Positions 42,235 through 53,418 of a stretch of DNA of 64,000 nucleotides are shown one piece after another. The notes beneath the pieces are model-generated. The model was not told where the DNA came from. It saw only the letters and a program-made list of their open reading frames with translations, and searched no databases. Every line of letters begins with the position of its first letter. Position 1 is the stretch's first letter. Origin of the DNA: Cymodocea nodosa (Eukaryota > Streptophyta > Magnoliopsida > Alismatales > Cymodoceaceae); contig CM072343.1 in the NCBI GenBank assembly GCA_036874045.1, positions 8,824,001 to 8,888,000 of the forward strand. The letters are read 5' to 3'. Position numbers and translations under genes: made by a program.

Positions 42235-44510
42235 TGTTTGCTTTTTGCCAGCACGACACTAGAAAAAATTGATTAGATCTCCAATAACGTACTAGAAAAA
42301 CTTGGATTTGTTACTTCTGTTTTTACTTAGTTAATTTATCTTTATGCCTATTCTTTTTCTTTTAGAAGTAAACAAACAACCTTTAATACAATTTAGATAT
42401 TAATTCTAATTTGTACTTTAACTGCAAGTACACAATGTCTATTGTATCAATGTGCAAGTACAAGTCGACCCCACAGGGAATTGCTTAAGAGTTTAGAACT
42501 GTCCGTTTGTTAACAATCAAATTTATATATTTAATAAGTTCTCCGTTGAATTACAGTTAACTCAACGGATAAAGTTCGTTGAGTTATAGCTAACTCAACG
42601 GACTTACCTCGTGGACTTAAGTTAACTCCACGAGCCTGCCTTTTCTTTTTAAATACTGCTATTTACAGAGGAATTCGGCCAATCATTGGGTGGTTTCACA
42701 GATTGTAAATAACATAAATTAAGCTCTTTAATGTTAGTAAACACTAGATTTATCATTAAGCAATACTAACATTCAGATAATTCAAATAGTAACCATTAAA
42801 ATCTTTAAGTTTTTTGAACGAACCAATTTCAGTAAACTGTAAAATTAAAACAAACATAAAACAATCACAACACTAACAAAGATAACATTAATCACGATAC
42901 AACACTCAAATACAACATACAATAGCAGATAAGTTGTTTTTGGTATTTTTGGTCTAATATGAACATGGAAATGGGCGAAAGGTGAAATGTAAAGTAATCT
43001 CAATTGACAGTAAATACTTCCATCACTACATACGACTCGATTACACCACTGAAAATTAAACCACTTAGAATCCTGTCTCCTCTCCCTATAGAATCGCGAG
43101 TCTAGAATTGCAAGATAATCTCCTCTTCAGCATACAAGCATCAATCCGAAGTCAAGGCTAGAAGCTTTACGATCTCCTAAAATATGAGTTGGCGCTTGGT
43201 GAAAATGGCTTCCCTTCCTGCGACATGATCACTCCTTATAGTGGTTGTCAGGCATCGTGTTTGGCTTAGAATCGACCCAACATCTAGAAAGTATTCTCAT
43301 AGACCTCCGATGGTTGGTGATTGTGGTGGTGATGGTGGTGGTAACGATGGTTGGTATGGTACTTTGGAGAATTGCCGATACTGCCTGTAGAAAGCTCGGT
43401 GCTACTCCTCTGTACACATTGGACGTCCATCGATCACACACGCACCCTTTTCTTCTTTTTCTTCTTTTCTTTTATATTTCTTCAGTAGTAACTGCTTCTG
43501 CTTGAATGGTCATTGGATTTCCTTCAGTCATCAACGGCGATGATTTCTTCTCCCTACGCAATACATGCAATCGTCATTTTTCTTTCAACTGTCCTGTTTC
43601 TGCAATCGCTACAGTGGCATATTAGAAAATAAATAGTCCGTGGAGTTACAGATAACTCAACGAACTTTCTTCGTTGATTTAACTATAAAACACGTGCATA
43701 AATTTAACTATCCGATGCTCAGGTGCATTTTAGATACTTACAAACTTAACTATCTGATGCTTAGATGCATTTTGGATACTTACAAACTTAACTATCCAAT
43801 GCTCAGATGCATTTCGGATAGTTACAAATAACTCACCGATATATAACTTAAGTAAATCTACCAGATCTCGACATGTGTCAACAACAGTTTAATAATAAAA
43901 TACACATTTTGGAGAGTTACAAGTCTAACTATCCGATGCTCAGATGCATTTCGGATAGTTATAGATAACTCACCGAAAATCCACTTAAGTCACTTTACTA
44001 GAACATGACACGTGTCCACAACTATTTTATAAATAAAAAGAGATTTCAGAGTGTTACACATATAACTGTCCGATGCCCAGCTGCAATTTCGGATAGTTAT
44101 AGATAACTCACCGAAAGTTCACTTAAGTCATGCGTTATGGTTTCGACACGTGTACCTCAGGAAGTAATAAAATATTCTTTCAAAACATAACTGTTCGGCA
44201 ATTTAAACATAACTATCCGACATGTTCGGTCTGTTAAACATAACTATCTGAAATATGTTCGGTATGTTAAACATAACTATCTGAAATATCAGAAAATTCT
44301 GATACTTAAGAATTTCATAGCCTGCAACTTATCGATAGTTCAGAAATGTACTAAATTGACATTAATTCCCCAAAATTAAGTAGTAATTCTAATTAAAGCA
44401 TATAACAGTGTAATTATAACATAATGGCTTAATTCTTATATGATAAGCTAAATATTATGCAATTAACCATCTTTTAACCGTTAATAATATGCACTTTTTC
44501 ATTCTAAATA
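42235..44510 (-). mobile_element. 5' LTR of second gypsy C element (2276 bp)
   Basis: The left end TGTTTGCTTTTTGCC (reverse of the U5 end) is beside the primer site, and the right end CTAAATA (TGTTTAG with one change) is at 44510. It is the most complete LTR C. In minus-strand order: U3 with TAACTATCC arrays and CACGTG-like boxes (44500-43650), a TATA box in 'tcttttatatttc' near 43470, a leader with 'aaatatgag..gcttggtgaaaatggc' (43180-43210), then 'gcaagtacaagtcgacccca'. It abuts plus-strand gypsy RT at 44511. Confidence 0.9.
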
Positions 44511-46101
44511 GTTATTCAGGATATAACCAAGGTCCTGTAGCATTAGAGGATCAAAAGAAGACAACTTTCACATGTCCTAATGGAACTTATGCTTTTAAGA
44601 GAATGCCATTCGGATTATGCAATGCACCAGCTACCTTTCAAAGGTGTATGTAAGGCATATTCACTGGAATGACTGAAGATTTTTTAGAAATATTTATGGA
44701 TGATTTTACTATATGTGGAACTTCATATGAAGTGTGTTTAAACAATTTAAACCAAGTATTAAAACACTATGTGGAAAAAAATCTGGTTTTAAATTGGAAA
44801 AAATGTCACTTCATGGTTAAACAAGGAATAGTCTTGGAACATGTTTCAAAGAAAGGGTTGGAAGTAGATAAAGCTAAAATAGAAGTAATTTCTAATCTAC
44901 CTGAACCTATATCAGTAAAAGATATTAGATCTTTTCTAGGACATGCTAGATTTTATAGAAGATTCATTAAAGATTTTAGCAAAATAGCTAGACCTTTAAC
45001 TAATCTATTAAAAGATGTCTCATTCAACTTTGATAAGAATTGCAAAGAAGCATTTTTCAAGCTTAAAACTAGCTTAATTTCTACTCCTATGATACAAGCA
45101 CTTGATTGGAGCCATCAATTTGAATTAATGTGCGATGCATCTGATTTTGCTGTAGGAGCAATGTTGGGATAGAAGATAGAAAAATCTCCTAGTGTGATTC
45201 ATTATGCAAGAAAAACTTTAAATGATACTCAAATTAATTATACTATTATTGAAAAAGAACTGTTAGCTATTGTGTTTGCCTTAGAAAAGTTTAGATCATA
45301 TCTAATTGGAGCTAAAGTGATAGTATACATGGATCATTCAACTTTAAACTACTTAATAACAAAGAAAGAGACTAAATCTAGATTGATCCGGTGGATATTA
45401 TTATTACAAGAATTTGATCTAGAAATTAAAGATAAAAAAGGTTTTGAGAATGTAGTAGCAAATCATTTATCAAGATTACAAATAGAAAAATCAAACATTG
45501 AAATTAAGGATAATTTTCCTGATGAACAATTAATGATCATCAACATAATGCCTTGGTATGCATACATAGTTAATTACTTAGTTACTGGTTTAACACCTAA
45601 AGATTGGAATAGACAGGATAAGAAATTGTTCTTTTCAAGAGTAAAATATTACTACTAGGAAGACCCATACTTATTTAAGAAATGTCCTGATCTAGTTTTA
45701 AGGAGATGTGTTCCAGAAACTGAATATCAGAGTATATTGTCTTTCTACCATGACCAAGCATGTGGAGGACATTTTGGTTCAGGGAAAACTACTTTCAAAA
45801 TTCTATAATGTGGATTTTATTGGCCAACACTATTCAAAGATGCTGATAAATATTGCTTAAGTTGTTTAAGATATCAACAAATAAGAAGAATATCAAAGAG
45901 GAATATGATGCCTTTGAACCTTATTGTTGAGGTTGAAATTTTTGATGTGTGGGGAATAGATTTTATGGGTTCATTTTCTATGTCTAATCAATTTAATTAT
46001 ATATTGTTGGGGGTGGTTTATGTATCTAAATGAATAGAAGCTATTGCTACAAAAACTAATGACAATAAAGTGGTAATACATTTTATAAGAACTAATATAA
46101 T
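44511..46101 (+). pseudogene. Gypsy C RT, RNase H and integrase fragment, plus strand
   Basis: The frame opens inside RT at Y-S-G-Y-N-Q. It continues through F-M-D-D (44693-44704), RNase H (C-D-A-S-D-F-A-V-G near 45132) and an integrase with H-D-Q-A-C-G-G-H-F. It is cut in the integrase core at F-I-R-T-N-I (46100) by copia B. Stops at 44651, 45169, 45656, 45807 and 46032 correspond to Gln or Trp codons in relatives. The left side was cut by the minus-strand C element, the right by LTR B. Confidence 0.9.
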
Positions 46102-47053
46102 TATTGAGTATTTTGTTTTGATGATGTGTGCTGAATGAAAGTAATCATATTTACACAATTATTATTGCTTGTGAAAAGAAATTAAGAACATCAATTAATA
46201 CAGAAAAAGTTTACTGATATAAATACTTGTCTGTATTAGATTTGAAATTATACTAAGTTAATAACTAGTCGTTTCATTGCAGTAATTTCTCATTTAACTA
46301 AACGTTAAGTTAATGTGTGTTTTTATTGAAAAACATGATATGTTTTAAAGTTATATTTTCTATATCATGAACAGTGCACATTTAGACAACTCGTTAAGTT
46401 AGAGTGTTATTTGTATAGAGGTCATGTGAGAACTCGTTGAGTTAGAGGCTTAAAGGTTAAAATTGTTAGAACCCGAGTATTTTGATAATGCAAAACCTAT
46501 GTGAGGAAACATATTGTATTTCATAGTTAAGTCTGTACTGCATTAGATTAGAAGGCTGTTAGAATAATTTCCAAGCAGATGAACAGATCAAGAAGGTTCC
46601 AGATGATAATTCCTTCAAGATACAACAAAATCGGACAGTTACAGGTTCAAGTATCCGAAGAGTAAAACAACAACAAAACTATCGGATAGTTAGAAGGATA
46701 ACTATCCGAATTTTACAAAGCCTTCGGAGAGTTATTTAATCATACAGTTAAGGGGATTGAATGATAGGATAGTTAAGGAGTTAGCTATCCGGAAGCTTAA
46801 AGGACTTTTCGGAGAGTTACAGGTATAACTATCCGAAAGTTAAGTCATTCAATAAACCACATGTAGAAATACAGAATAGAAGCTTAAAAGACTTGTCGGA
46901 GAGTTAGATAACTATTCGAGTTTTCTTTTCGGAGAGTTAGATAACTGTTCGAGTTTTTTGGTAAGTTACAAGCATAACTTTCCAGAACTTAAGTCATTTT
47001 ATTATGCACGTGCAAAATGGAGAAGCCGACAGTTGAAAGCTTAAAAGGGAAAA

Positions 47054-47420
47054 TCAGAGAGTTAGAAAGATAACTATCCGAAATTTCAAGAGAGTTTCGG
47101 TGAGTTACAGTTTAACCATCCGAAACTTAAGTCAGTGAATTTCCCACGTGCAGAATTCCAAACAGATGCTCAAATGGATTTTCGGAGAGTTAGAAAGATA
47201 ACTATCCGAAATTCTAAAGCGTTTCGGTGAGTTACAGGGATAACCATCCGAAAATTAAGTCAATGAATTTCCCACGTGCAGAATTCTAGAAAGAAGTGCA
47301 AATAAGTTTTCGGAGAGTTAGAAAGATAACTATCCAAAATTCTAAAGCGTTTCGGTGAGTTACAGGGATAACCATCCGAAACTTAAGTCAGCCTTTATGC
47401 ATGTGCTGAATTAAAGCAAT
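47054..47420 (+). repeat. 128-bp tandem module in LTR A
   Basis: Three copies start with TCGGAGAGTTAGAAAGATAA or a close form at about 47054, 47182 and 47310. Each module holds two hairpin pairs (AGTTAGAAAGATAACTATCCG; TTTCGGTGAGTTA..TAACCATCCGAAA), ACTTAAGTCA and CCCACGTGCAGAATTC. More diverged modules extend left to 46620. Confidence 0.85.
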
Positions 47421-47899
47421 CAGAAAGTTAATAGAGACAAACTATCTGACAAGTATATAACTGTTCGGAGAGTTACAGTTATAAGTATCCGATTGAATGA
47501 CAGCTCACATTTAATATTCTGGAATCCTACCTGGCAGTAAAGGTTAAGTGATTTTTCGGTGAGTTATAGATACTCTTCGGAGAGTTGCATAGCTAACTAT
47601 CCGAAAGGATAGGAAAATCGGTAAGATATCTTGAAACGATTTTTTGAATAGTAACTTACCGTATTGGGACTTGATCCTAATCAAGTACAGTAGAATACAT
47701 TTGTTGGAGGAAAATATGATCGTTGTACATATCAAGTATATATTCAAAATACAGACAACGGATATACGTGAGAGATATACAGTGAGCTACACTCCAATTC
47801 TATTTACACTCAAGTCTGCAAACAGTGAAGATATTCTAAAGATCTACTGCAGAAAAAGCTCTTGCGCCAAAACTCTAATTGAAGGTTTAAAGTTGTTGG

Positions 47900-48032
47900 T
47901 TCATGGCTTCAACCTGAAAGCTACATATAGTGTTGGTTTGAGTTTCGACTTGAAAACTCTAGAGGTTGGTTTACTGAAGTTTTTACCTGAAAACTTCTGT
48001 GTAGTTGGTTCTTGCTTTGACCTGAAAGCAAG
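47900..48032 (+). other. Hairpin row in solo LTR A (46464-48276)
   Basis: GAAGTTTT/AAAACTTC at 47976-47997 with loop TACCTG, and CTTGCTTT/AAAGCAAG at 48011-48032 with loop GACCTG, are perfect eight-pair stems with six-base loops. GAGTTT/AAACTC at 47940-47959 is another. Stem sequences differ, loops do not. Confidence 0.78.
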
Positions 48033-49499
48033 TGTGTAAGTATTGAATCACTTAGTGAAGCCCAAGTGAATCTTGGGGGTGGACTAGCCGAGTTGGTGAA
48101 CCACCTAAAAATTTGCTGTGTTTTTTGTCTCTACTATTTTGCACTCACTTAGTTTCATCTCATTACATTTCTGTTGAATCATTCGATTCAACATCTAAAG
48201 AATTTAAAAAAAAAAAAAAAAAAAATACACACGTTCACCATTCACCCCCCCTCTGGTGAGCCTATCGATCCTAACAAAAATAGGTCACGTGAGAACTCGT
48301 TAAGTTAATGAATAAAAGAAGAGATGAACTCGTTAAGTTAGCATTGTACATGTGGTGAAATTAAAAGTTACAAATGTTATATTGTATTACGTAAGGTGCA
48401 CATGTTTAACTCATTAAGTTAACATAACTAAACACGTTGAGTTGCTATATTGAATACTAAGGCAACGCATTAGGTTAGCGTTATGAACTTAAGTTGTTAT
48501 TATTGTACTTGGTAAAATTCTTATTATAAAAACATTTTTTTATTACTGGTTCATTGAGTTATCTGTAACACAATGGAGTTGGTTTGTTGAGTTATCGTAA
48601 TACCACGAAGCTAGTTCATTGAGTTAGCGTAACACCACGAACTTAGTTCGTTGAGTAAGCTACAGTACTTGCCACGTGAGTTGGCACATGAGGAACTCGT
48701 TAAGTTAGAAATGTTAAGTTATATATCTACGTGTGTTACTCATTTAGTTAACATTAAAGTAACAACTTATTATTACACTTGATGAAATGTTTTAGACGAG
48801 AAAGTTTATTTTGGAGGAAATTTTTTAGAGATCCAGGATTGATGATTAAAGAAAATTCGAAATGTAAATGTGGATTAGAACGTGTGTATTTCGATGAAGG
48901 AAAAAGAAAAGATGTGAAGAAGTGGAAAACTAGTAGTGATTAAACATGGAGGATATGCATGAAATGAAGATACAGTATAAAAGGCATAGAATTCTCGTTG
49001 ATTAGTTATCCTTGCACACCAAATGAAAAATCTTTTCAGGGATCACTATTACTTTTCGGGGAAAAGCTCTCAAGTGGAAGAAAATTCAGTGAAGCAGAAA
49101 AAGGTAAGATTTATGTCATTGAAGATCTGAAGTATCAGAAGAAAGCAAATTTGGCGAAGCAAAGAAAGTCAAATATTCATCACTAAAGAATTGCTGAAGA
49201 AGAAAAAGGAGAAGAAGAAGAAAGATCTCAAACAGGGAGAAATGTTTTAAAATTTTGTAAATTAGTTTTCTCTATTTACAGTTATGAAATTGTATAGATG
49301 AAACATGGTATCGATATATAATTGCATCTACAATTTCTGAGGAGAATTGAATTGTATATTGTAGTTGAAACCTTGAATAAAAATGATTTTATGAAAACAG
49401 TGTCTCGACTTGTTTTTGAGTTTTGAAGTTTCAATTATAATCGAAAATGTTGAAAAACACAATTCACCCCCCTCTTGTGTATCCATACGTTCCTACAAG

Positions 49500-49511
49500 T
49501 GGTATTAGAGC
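49500..49511 (+). promoter_or_regulatory. Primer binding site of copia B
   Basis: TGGTATTAGAGC, the copia primer site with one C-to-T change. Confidence 0.85.
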
Positions 49512-49697
49512 TTTGTTAATAATCTTTGATATAAAATCGATACCAACTTATTTAATATCATTGCTTATTCTACCTTCCTTATTTTTAAACAAAAATTGAT
49601 ATTTGAGCATACTCTTAACTCTCTTGATTTAAGGCTCAAGTTATTTTAAAGTTTTTAAATTGTTTAAAATCAAATAGGTTGAAAAATCTAAGGTAAG

Positions 49698-50010
49698 ATG
49701 GATACTGGAAATGGTAATTTTTCTTTGTATGAAGGTCAAAATCTTAATCATCCTCCTTTATTTGATGGAATACATTTTGAATATTGGAAATATAGGATGA
49801 CAGTCTTTCTTCAAAGTATAGATCATAAGTTGTGGTTCATGATCTCTAAACCTTATACTCTGTTAACTACTCCTTATAATACTTGGACAATTACTTAAAA
49901 GGAAAATGAAACTCTGAATGCTAAAGGCTTAAATATTTTATTTTGTACATTGAGTTATGAACAATTCAGTAAAGTGTCGGCATATAAATCTACTTATGAG
50001 GTGTGGCATG
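49698..50010 (+). pseudogene. Copia B gag, first part
   Basis: From the ATG at 49698: L-Y-E-G-Q-N-L, P-P-L-F-D-G and Y-W-K-Y-R-M are the conserved copia gag start. A stop at 49896 (T-I-T, then stop) breaks it, and the readable frame continues to E-V-W-H at 50009, where LTR D is inserted. It resumes at 52198. Confidence 0.85.
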
Positions 50011-52192
50011 TGTAAAGTATCAATTTGTGCATTTTATATATGTTAATTCACGCATATTAAGGATTATAAGTCATCATTATATATGTTCTTATGAAAGATT
50101 ACATGAAAATCATATTTTAGAACTATGCATGTTTTATTGGTTAAATAGTCAATAATGCACAAATTTATCCTTTATTAAATTAACACCTAGTCAATTAGCC
50201 CATGTGTAAATATAAGTAATTTATATATTGATTTCATGCATATCTTAAAAGAATTATCATTAAGATATAAAATCAAATAATCCTCAATTGAGCAAGCATT
50301 ATATTATGCACATTTCATTTTTGCTTTATAATTGAGTAGCAATTTATGTGTAATGTGCATGCATTTAATGCTATGTTTGAGTTGTTGATAATAGGTGAGG
50401 ACATGGACCCTTGGATTAAATCATGGGAAATCAACAACCCATGATCATCCATCTCACACTTCCAATTCTTGAAGATATCAATCAATCAACCATCAAGACT
50501 TGCTTAATTTAGGAGGTCACAAATTGGAAGGAGTTTGAATTCTTTCCATAGATGAATGATAAGGGAAGAGAAAAGTGGATGGCCGACCAAGGAAAGAGAT
50601 CATCTCCTCTTTCTCCTCCACGCAAGGGCAAGAACTCCAACTCCAATTTTCGTCCATCCTCCTCCATCCAAGATTTTGGAAGAGTTTTCCTCCAAGATTG
50701 GTGAGCTTAGGCGCCTTCCCCCTCATCTTAGATGACCTCCTCTTCTCCACTCCAAGCCGACATACGAAAGGATCTCCACAGGTGAATTTGGTGGTATTGG
50801 AGGCACATGTGCAGTATTGGAAGAGCTTGGGACGTGATCTTCAAGGTGAGGTATTTAGGAAGCATCAAAGTTGAAGAGGAAAGCCAACAAATCCATGTAT
50901 CTTGGAAGTGGATTGAGGACGTGCAACCCATTTTCTCCAAAGCAAACATAGGCGGTTCCCCTTTGGACGTGACTTACAAGTGGTGACAGCCTTGTAGGAG
51001 AGTGGACAAAGTGGTTCATCATCAAATAGAGATCAAATGCTTGAAGAGAAGTGGATGAATTAAAGGTAAAAGAGAAGGGAGAGATCCTCATATTTGAATA
51101 TCAAATTTTTATATCATATGTGTATGAGTATTTAAGTTTTTAATTCATTTGTTATGTGCACATGTAGTATGTTATTTAAATGATGATTTTGTTTAAGAAT
51201 ATTAGTTGTTTTATAATATATTTCGTAGAAAATGGTTACTTCATGTGAATATGTGAATGTTGTGCATAAAACTAACTCTTAACCCTTGTGAATGCGTGTA
51301 TATCCTATTTGCTATAAATTCCAGTGCATGTTCCATTTTGTTATATGTTGTATGACTTGATTTCTCAGAGTTATATGTCATGTTATAGCTTGTTTTGTAA
51401 GCACTTTAAGTAACAATATGTATGTAGTGTTATTGGAATTTTTTAGAATGCATTTCTTTGGTTTTTCGATTATTCTTTTGAAGGTAGCATCTGCTCTGTT
51501 TTACTGGTCAAGTGACAAAAATTGTGCTTGACGCCTTTGTATTGCCTTGCTTTTGTGCGTTCCGAAATGTTTTTCTATAAATTTTCCTGATTAGAGAAAC
51601 GAGTATCTTTCAAGGTGCGGTGATTTCATGGTGTTTCATGAAGATTTGATTGAGTTATGATTTTTACACCAATGACGCATTTTTGGAAAGTTTTCAGAAT
51701 CATTTTGTGCACTATTTGTATATCCGACTTTGGTAGCAACATAAAGTGTTTCCTAGAAATCATTGCCATTTTAAAGATAACTCGATGACCTTTCCAACCA
51801 ATATTTTCTCTAGATTTTTCAATGTCCAGGTTGGAAGGACGAAGAGTTAGAATTCAGACTAATTTCTGTGATTCCAGAAACGTGAACTTAAGATTTTCTT
51901 GAGTTTTCTAGCTATTAGCTCTAGGAATTAATAAGTTTTATGCTACCTTTGAAATCTTTATTGTATTTTTGTAAATTGTAACTTAATTGCACATAATTAG
52001 AGTTTTAATTGTGAATTTAATGGAGTGGATGTTTTATCAAACAATCATTTTAATAAAATTATTTAAGACAAACTCCTTGTGGATTCGACCCGTACTTGCA
52101 CATGCTTATTACAATAGGCATCATGTGCTTGCGGTTATAAATGTAAAATTTGTGCTTTTGCCATTAATTTAACAACACATAAAAGTGTTACA
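50011..52192 (+). mobile_element. Solo LTR D in copia B gag, imperfect duplication
   Basis: It starts TGTAAAGTATC and ends AAAAGTGTTACA, so the ends are TGTAA/TTACA. GCATG precedes (50006-50010) and ACATG follows (52193-52197), one base different. Removing it joins the gag codons for E-V-W-H to A-L-E-V-S-H-E. 'cttgtggattcgacccgtac' is at 52076 and 'catgtgcttgcggttata' follows, as in the copy at 10738. A GC-richer leader (50570-51000) holds no supported gene. Confidence 0.85.
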
Positions 52193-52197
52193 ACATG

Positions 52198-53413
52198 CAT
52201 TAGAAGTTTCACATGAAGGTAATTCTCAAGTTAAAGAGACTAAGATTAACATGTTAATTGATAAGTATGAACTGTTTAAGATGCATGAAGACGAAAATAT
52301 TTCTAAGATGTTTTCCAGATTTCTTGATATCATAAACTCTTTAAAATGCTTAGGAAAGAATTTTGAATAGAAGGATTTAGTGAGGAAAATTCTTAGATCC
52401 CTAAGTTCTAAATGGTCTCAAAAAGTGACATCAATTGAGGAATCACAAGATTTAAATGCTTATACCATAAATGAACTTATAGGAAACTTAACTACTTATG
52501 AAGTTCAATTAAATGAATCACTGAGTCACAACAAACTAAAAATGAAGAAAGAAATAGCCTTTGAAATTAATTCAAATTCTAATATATCTACTGATTCTAA
52601 CGAGGATTTGATTTTGCTGACTAGGAAATTCAAGAAAACATGGAAAGCTAGGAAATAACAAAGGAACAGAAATGAAAAACCCTCAACATCAAAATCACTA
52701 AATGACAAGAGTTCTTCATCTAGAAAGTATGTATGTTACAACTATAAGAAACCTAGACATCTTTCTCTAGATTGTCCTATAAGGAAAAATGAAAAGCATA
52801 GTAGGACAAATCAGAAGAAGATGGCTCAGAAAAAGTTTTACAAGAAAAAGGCTTTGAAGGTCACTTGGGATGACACGTCAAAAGAGTTTGAATCTGAGGA
52901 ATCATCATCAAAATCTTCACATTCAGAAGAAAAACAAGAGTTAGAAAATGTTGCTCATGTGTGCTTCATGGCAGATGAGTCTGAGGTAATATCTAATCTT
53001 GAAAGTCATTTAGATTTTAACTTTGATGAATTATTATGTGCTTATCATGTATTATTACAAAAACTTAAAGTTTGTAAACTGAAAAATAAGAATATTAGAA
53101 ACTCTTTGTCCATTTTGGAAGAAGAAAATTGTTTCCTATCTACTACTTTAGAAAAGTTTAAATGTGATAATGAAAATCATGCTAGAGATTTGCATAAATT
53201 TAGATTTAATGAATATGTCTTGCTTGAACAAATACAGAAAATAAATGCTAAAAAATTAAAGATAGAATCTGAAAATAAAAAATTGAGAAATAATATAAAT
53301 GATCTTGAGTTAGAGATTGATAGATTAAAAATGAGAGAGCTAGATTTAAATTCTACCATTGAGAAATAGAATTTAAGTCAAACTAAGTTAGACAAACTAA
53401 CTAGTACCCCTAC
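52198..53413 (+). pseudogene. Copia B gag, second part
   Basis: Continues from 50010: V-S-H-E-G-N-S-Q-V-K, the E-N-I-S-K-M-F-S-R-F helix, W-S-Q-K-V-T-S-I-E and a zinc knuckle near 52730-52775. The knuckle has lost its second Cys (C-Y-N-Y) and its Gly before His (P-R-H). Then come the basic K-K-M-A-Q-K-K and acidic S-E-E-S-S-S stretches and a 180-codon coiled-coil-like region (52821-53369). Stops at 52368, 52656 and 53367. The gypsy C derivative cuts it at 53419. Confidence 0.87.
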
Positions 53414-53418
53414 GGTGT

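Larger units (their letters stand above)
46464..48276 (+). mobile_element. Solo LTR A with AAAAT target duplication, inside LTR B
   Basis: It starts TGTTAGAACCCGAG and ends GATCCTAACA at 48276. AAAAT is at 46459-46463 and 48277-48281, and the flanking LTR B sequence joins perfectly ('ggttaaaat' + 'aggtcacgtgag', compare 1097-1115). It contains the tandem motif modules (47054-47420), the hairpin row (47900-48032) and an A-run at 48206-48225. Confidence 0.95.
46102..49497 (+). mobile_element. 5' LTR of copia B, split by a solo LTR A
   Basis: LTR B runs 46102-46463 and 48282-49497. It starts TATTGAGTATTTTG (TGTTGAG in others) and ends CCATACGTTCCTACA. The solo LTR A at 46464-48276 splits it. 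TATAAAAGG is near 48975. Primer site and gag follow, so this is a real 5' LTR. It interrupts gypsy integrase; ATAAT at 46097-46101 may be the left target duplication. Confidence 0.9.

Noticed and set aside
43245-43505. 86-codon ORF in LTR C
   Set aside because: Low-complexity GGTGGTGATGGT stretch in the LTR leader, not kept in the copies at 4240, 54300 or 59500.
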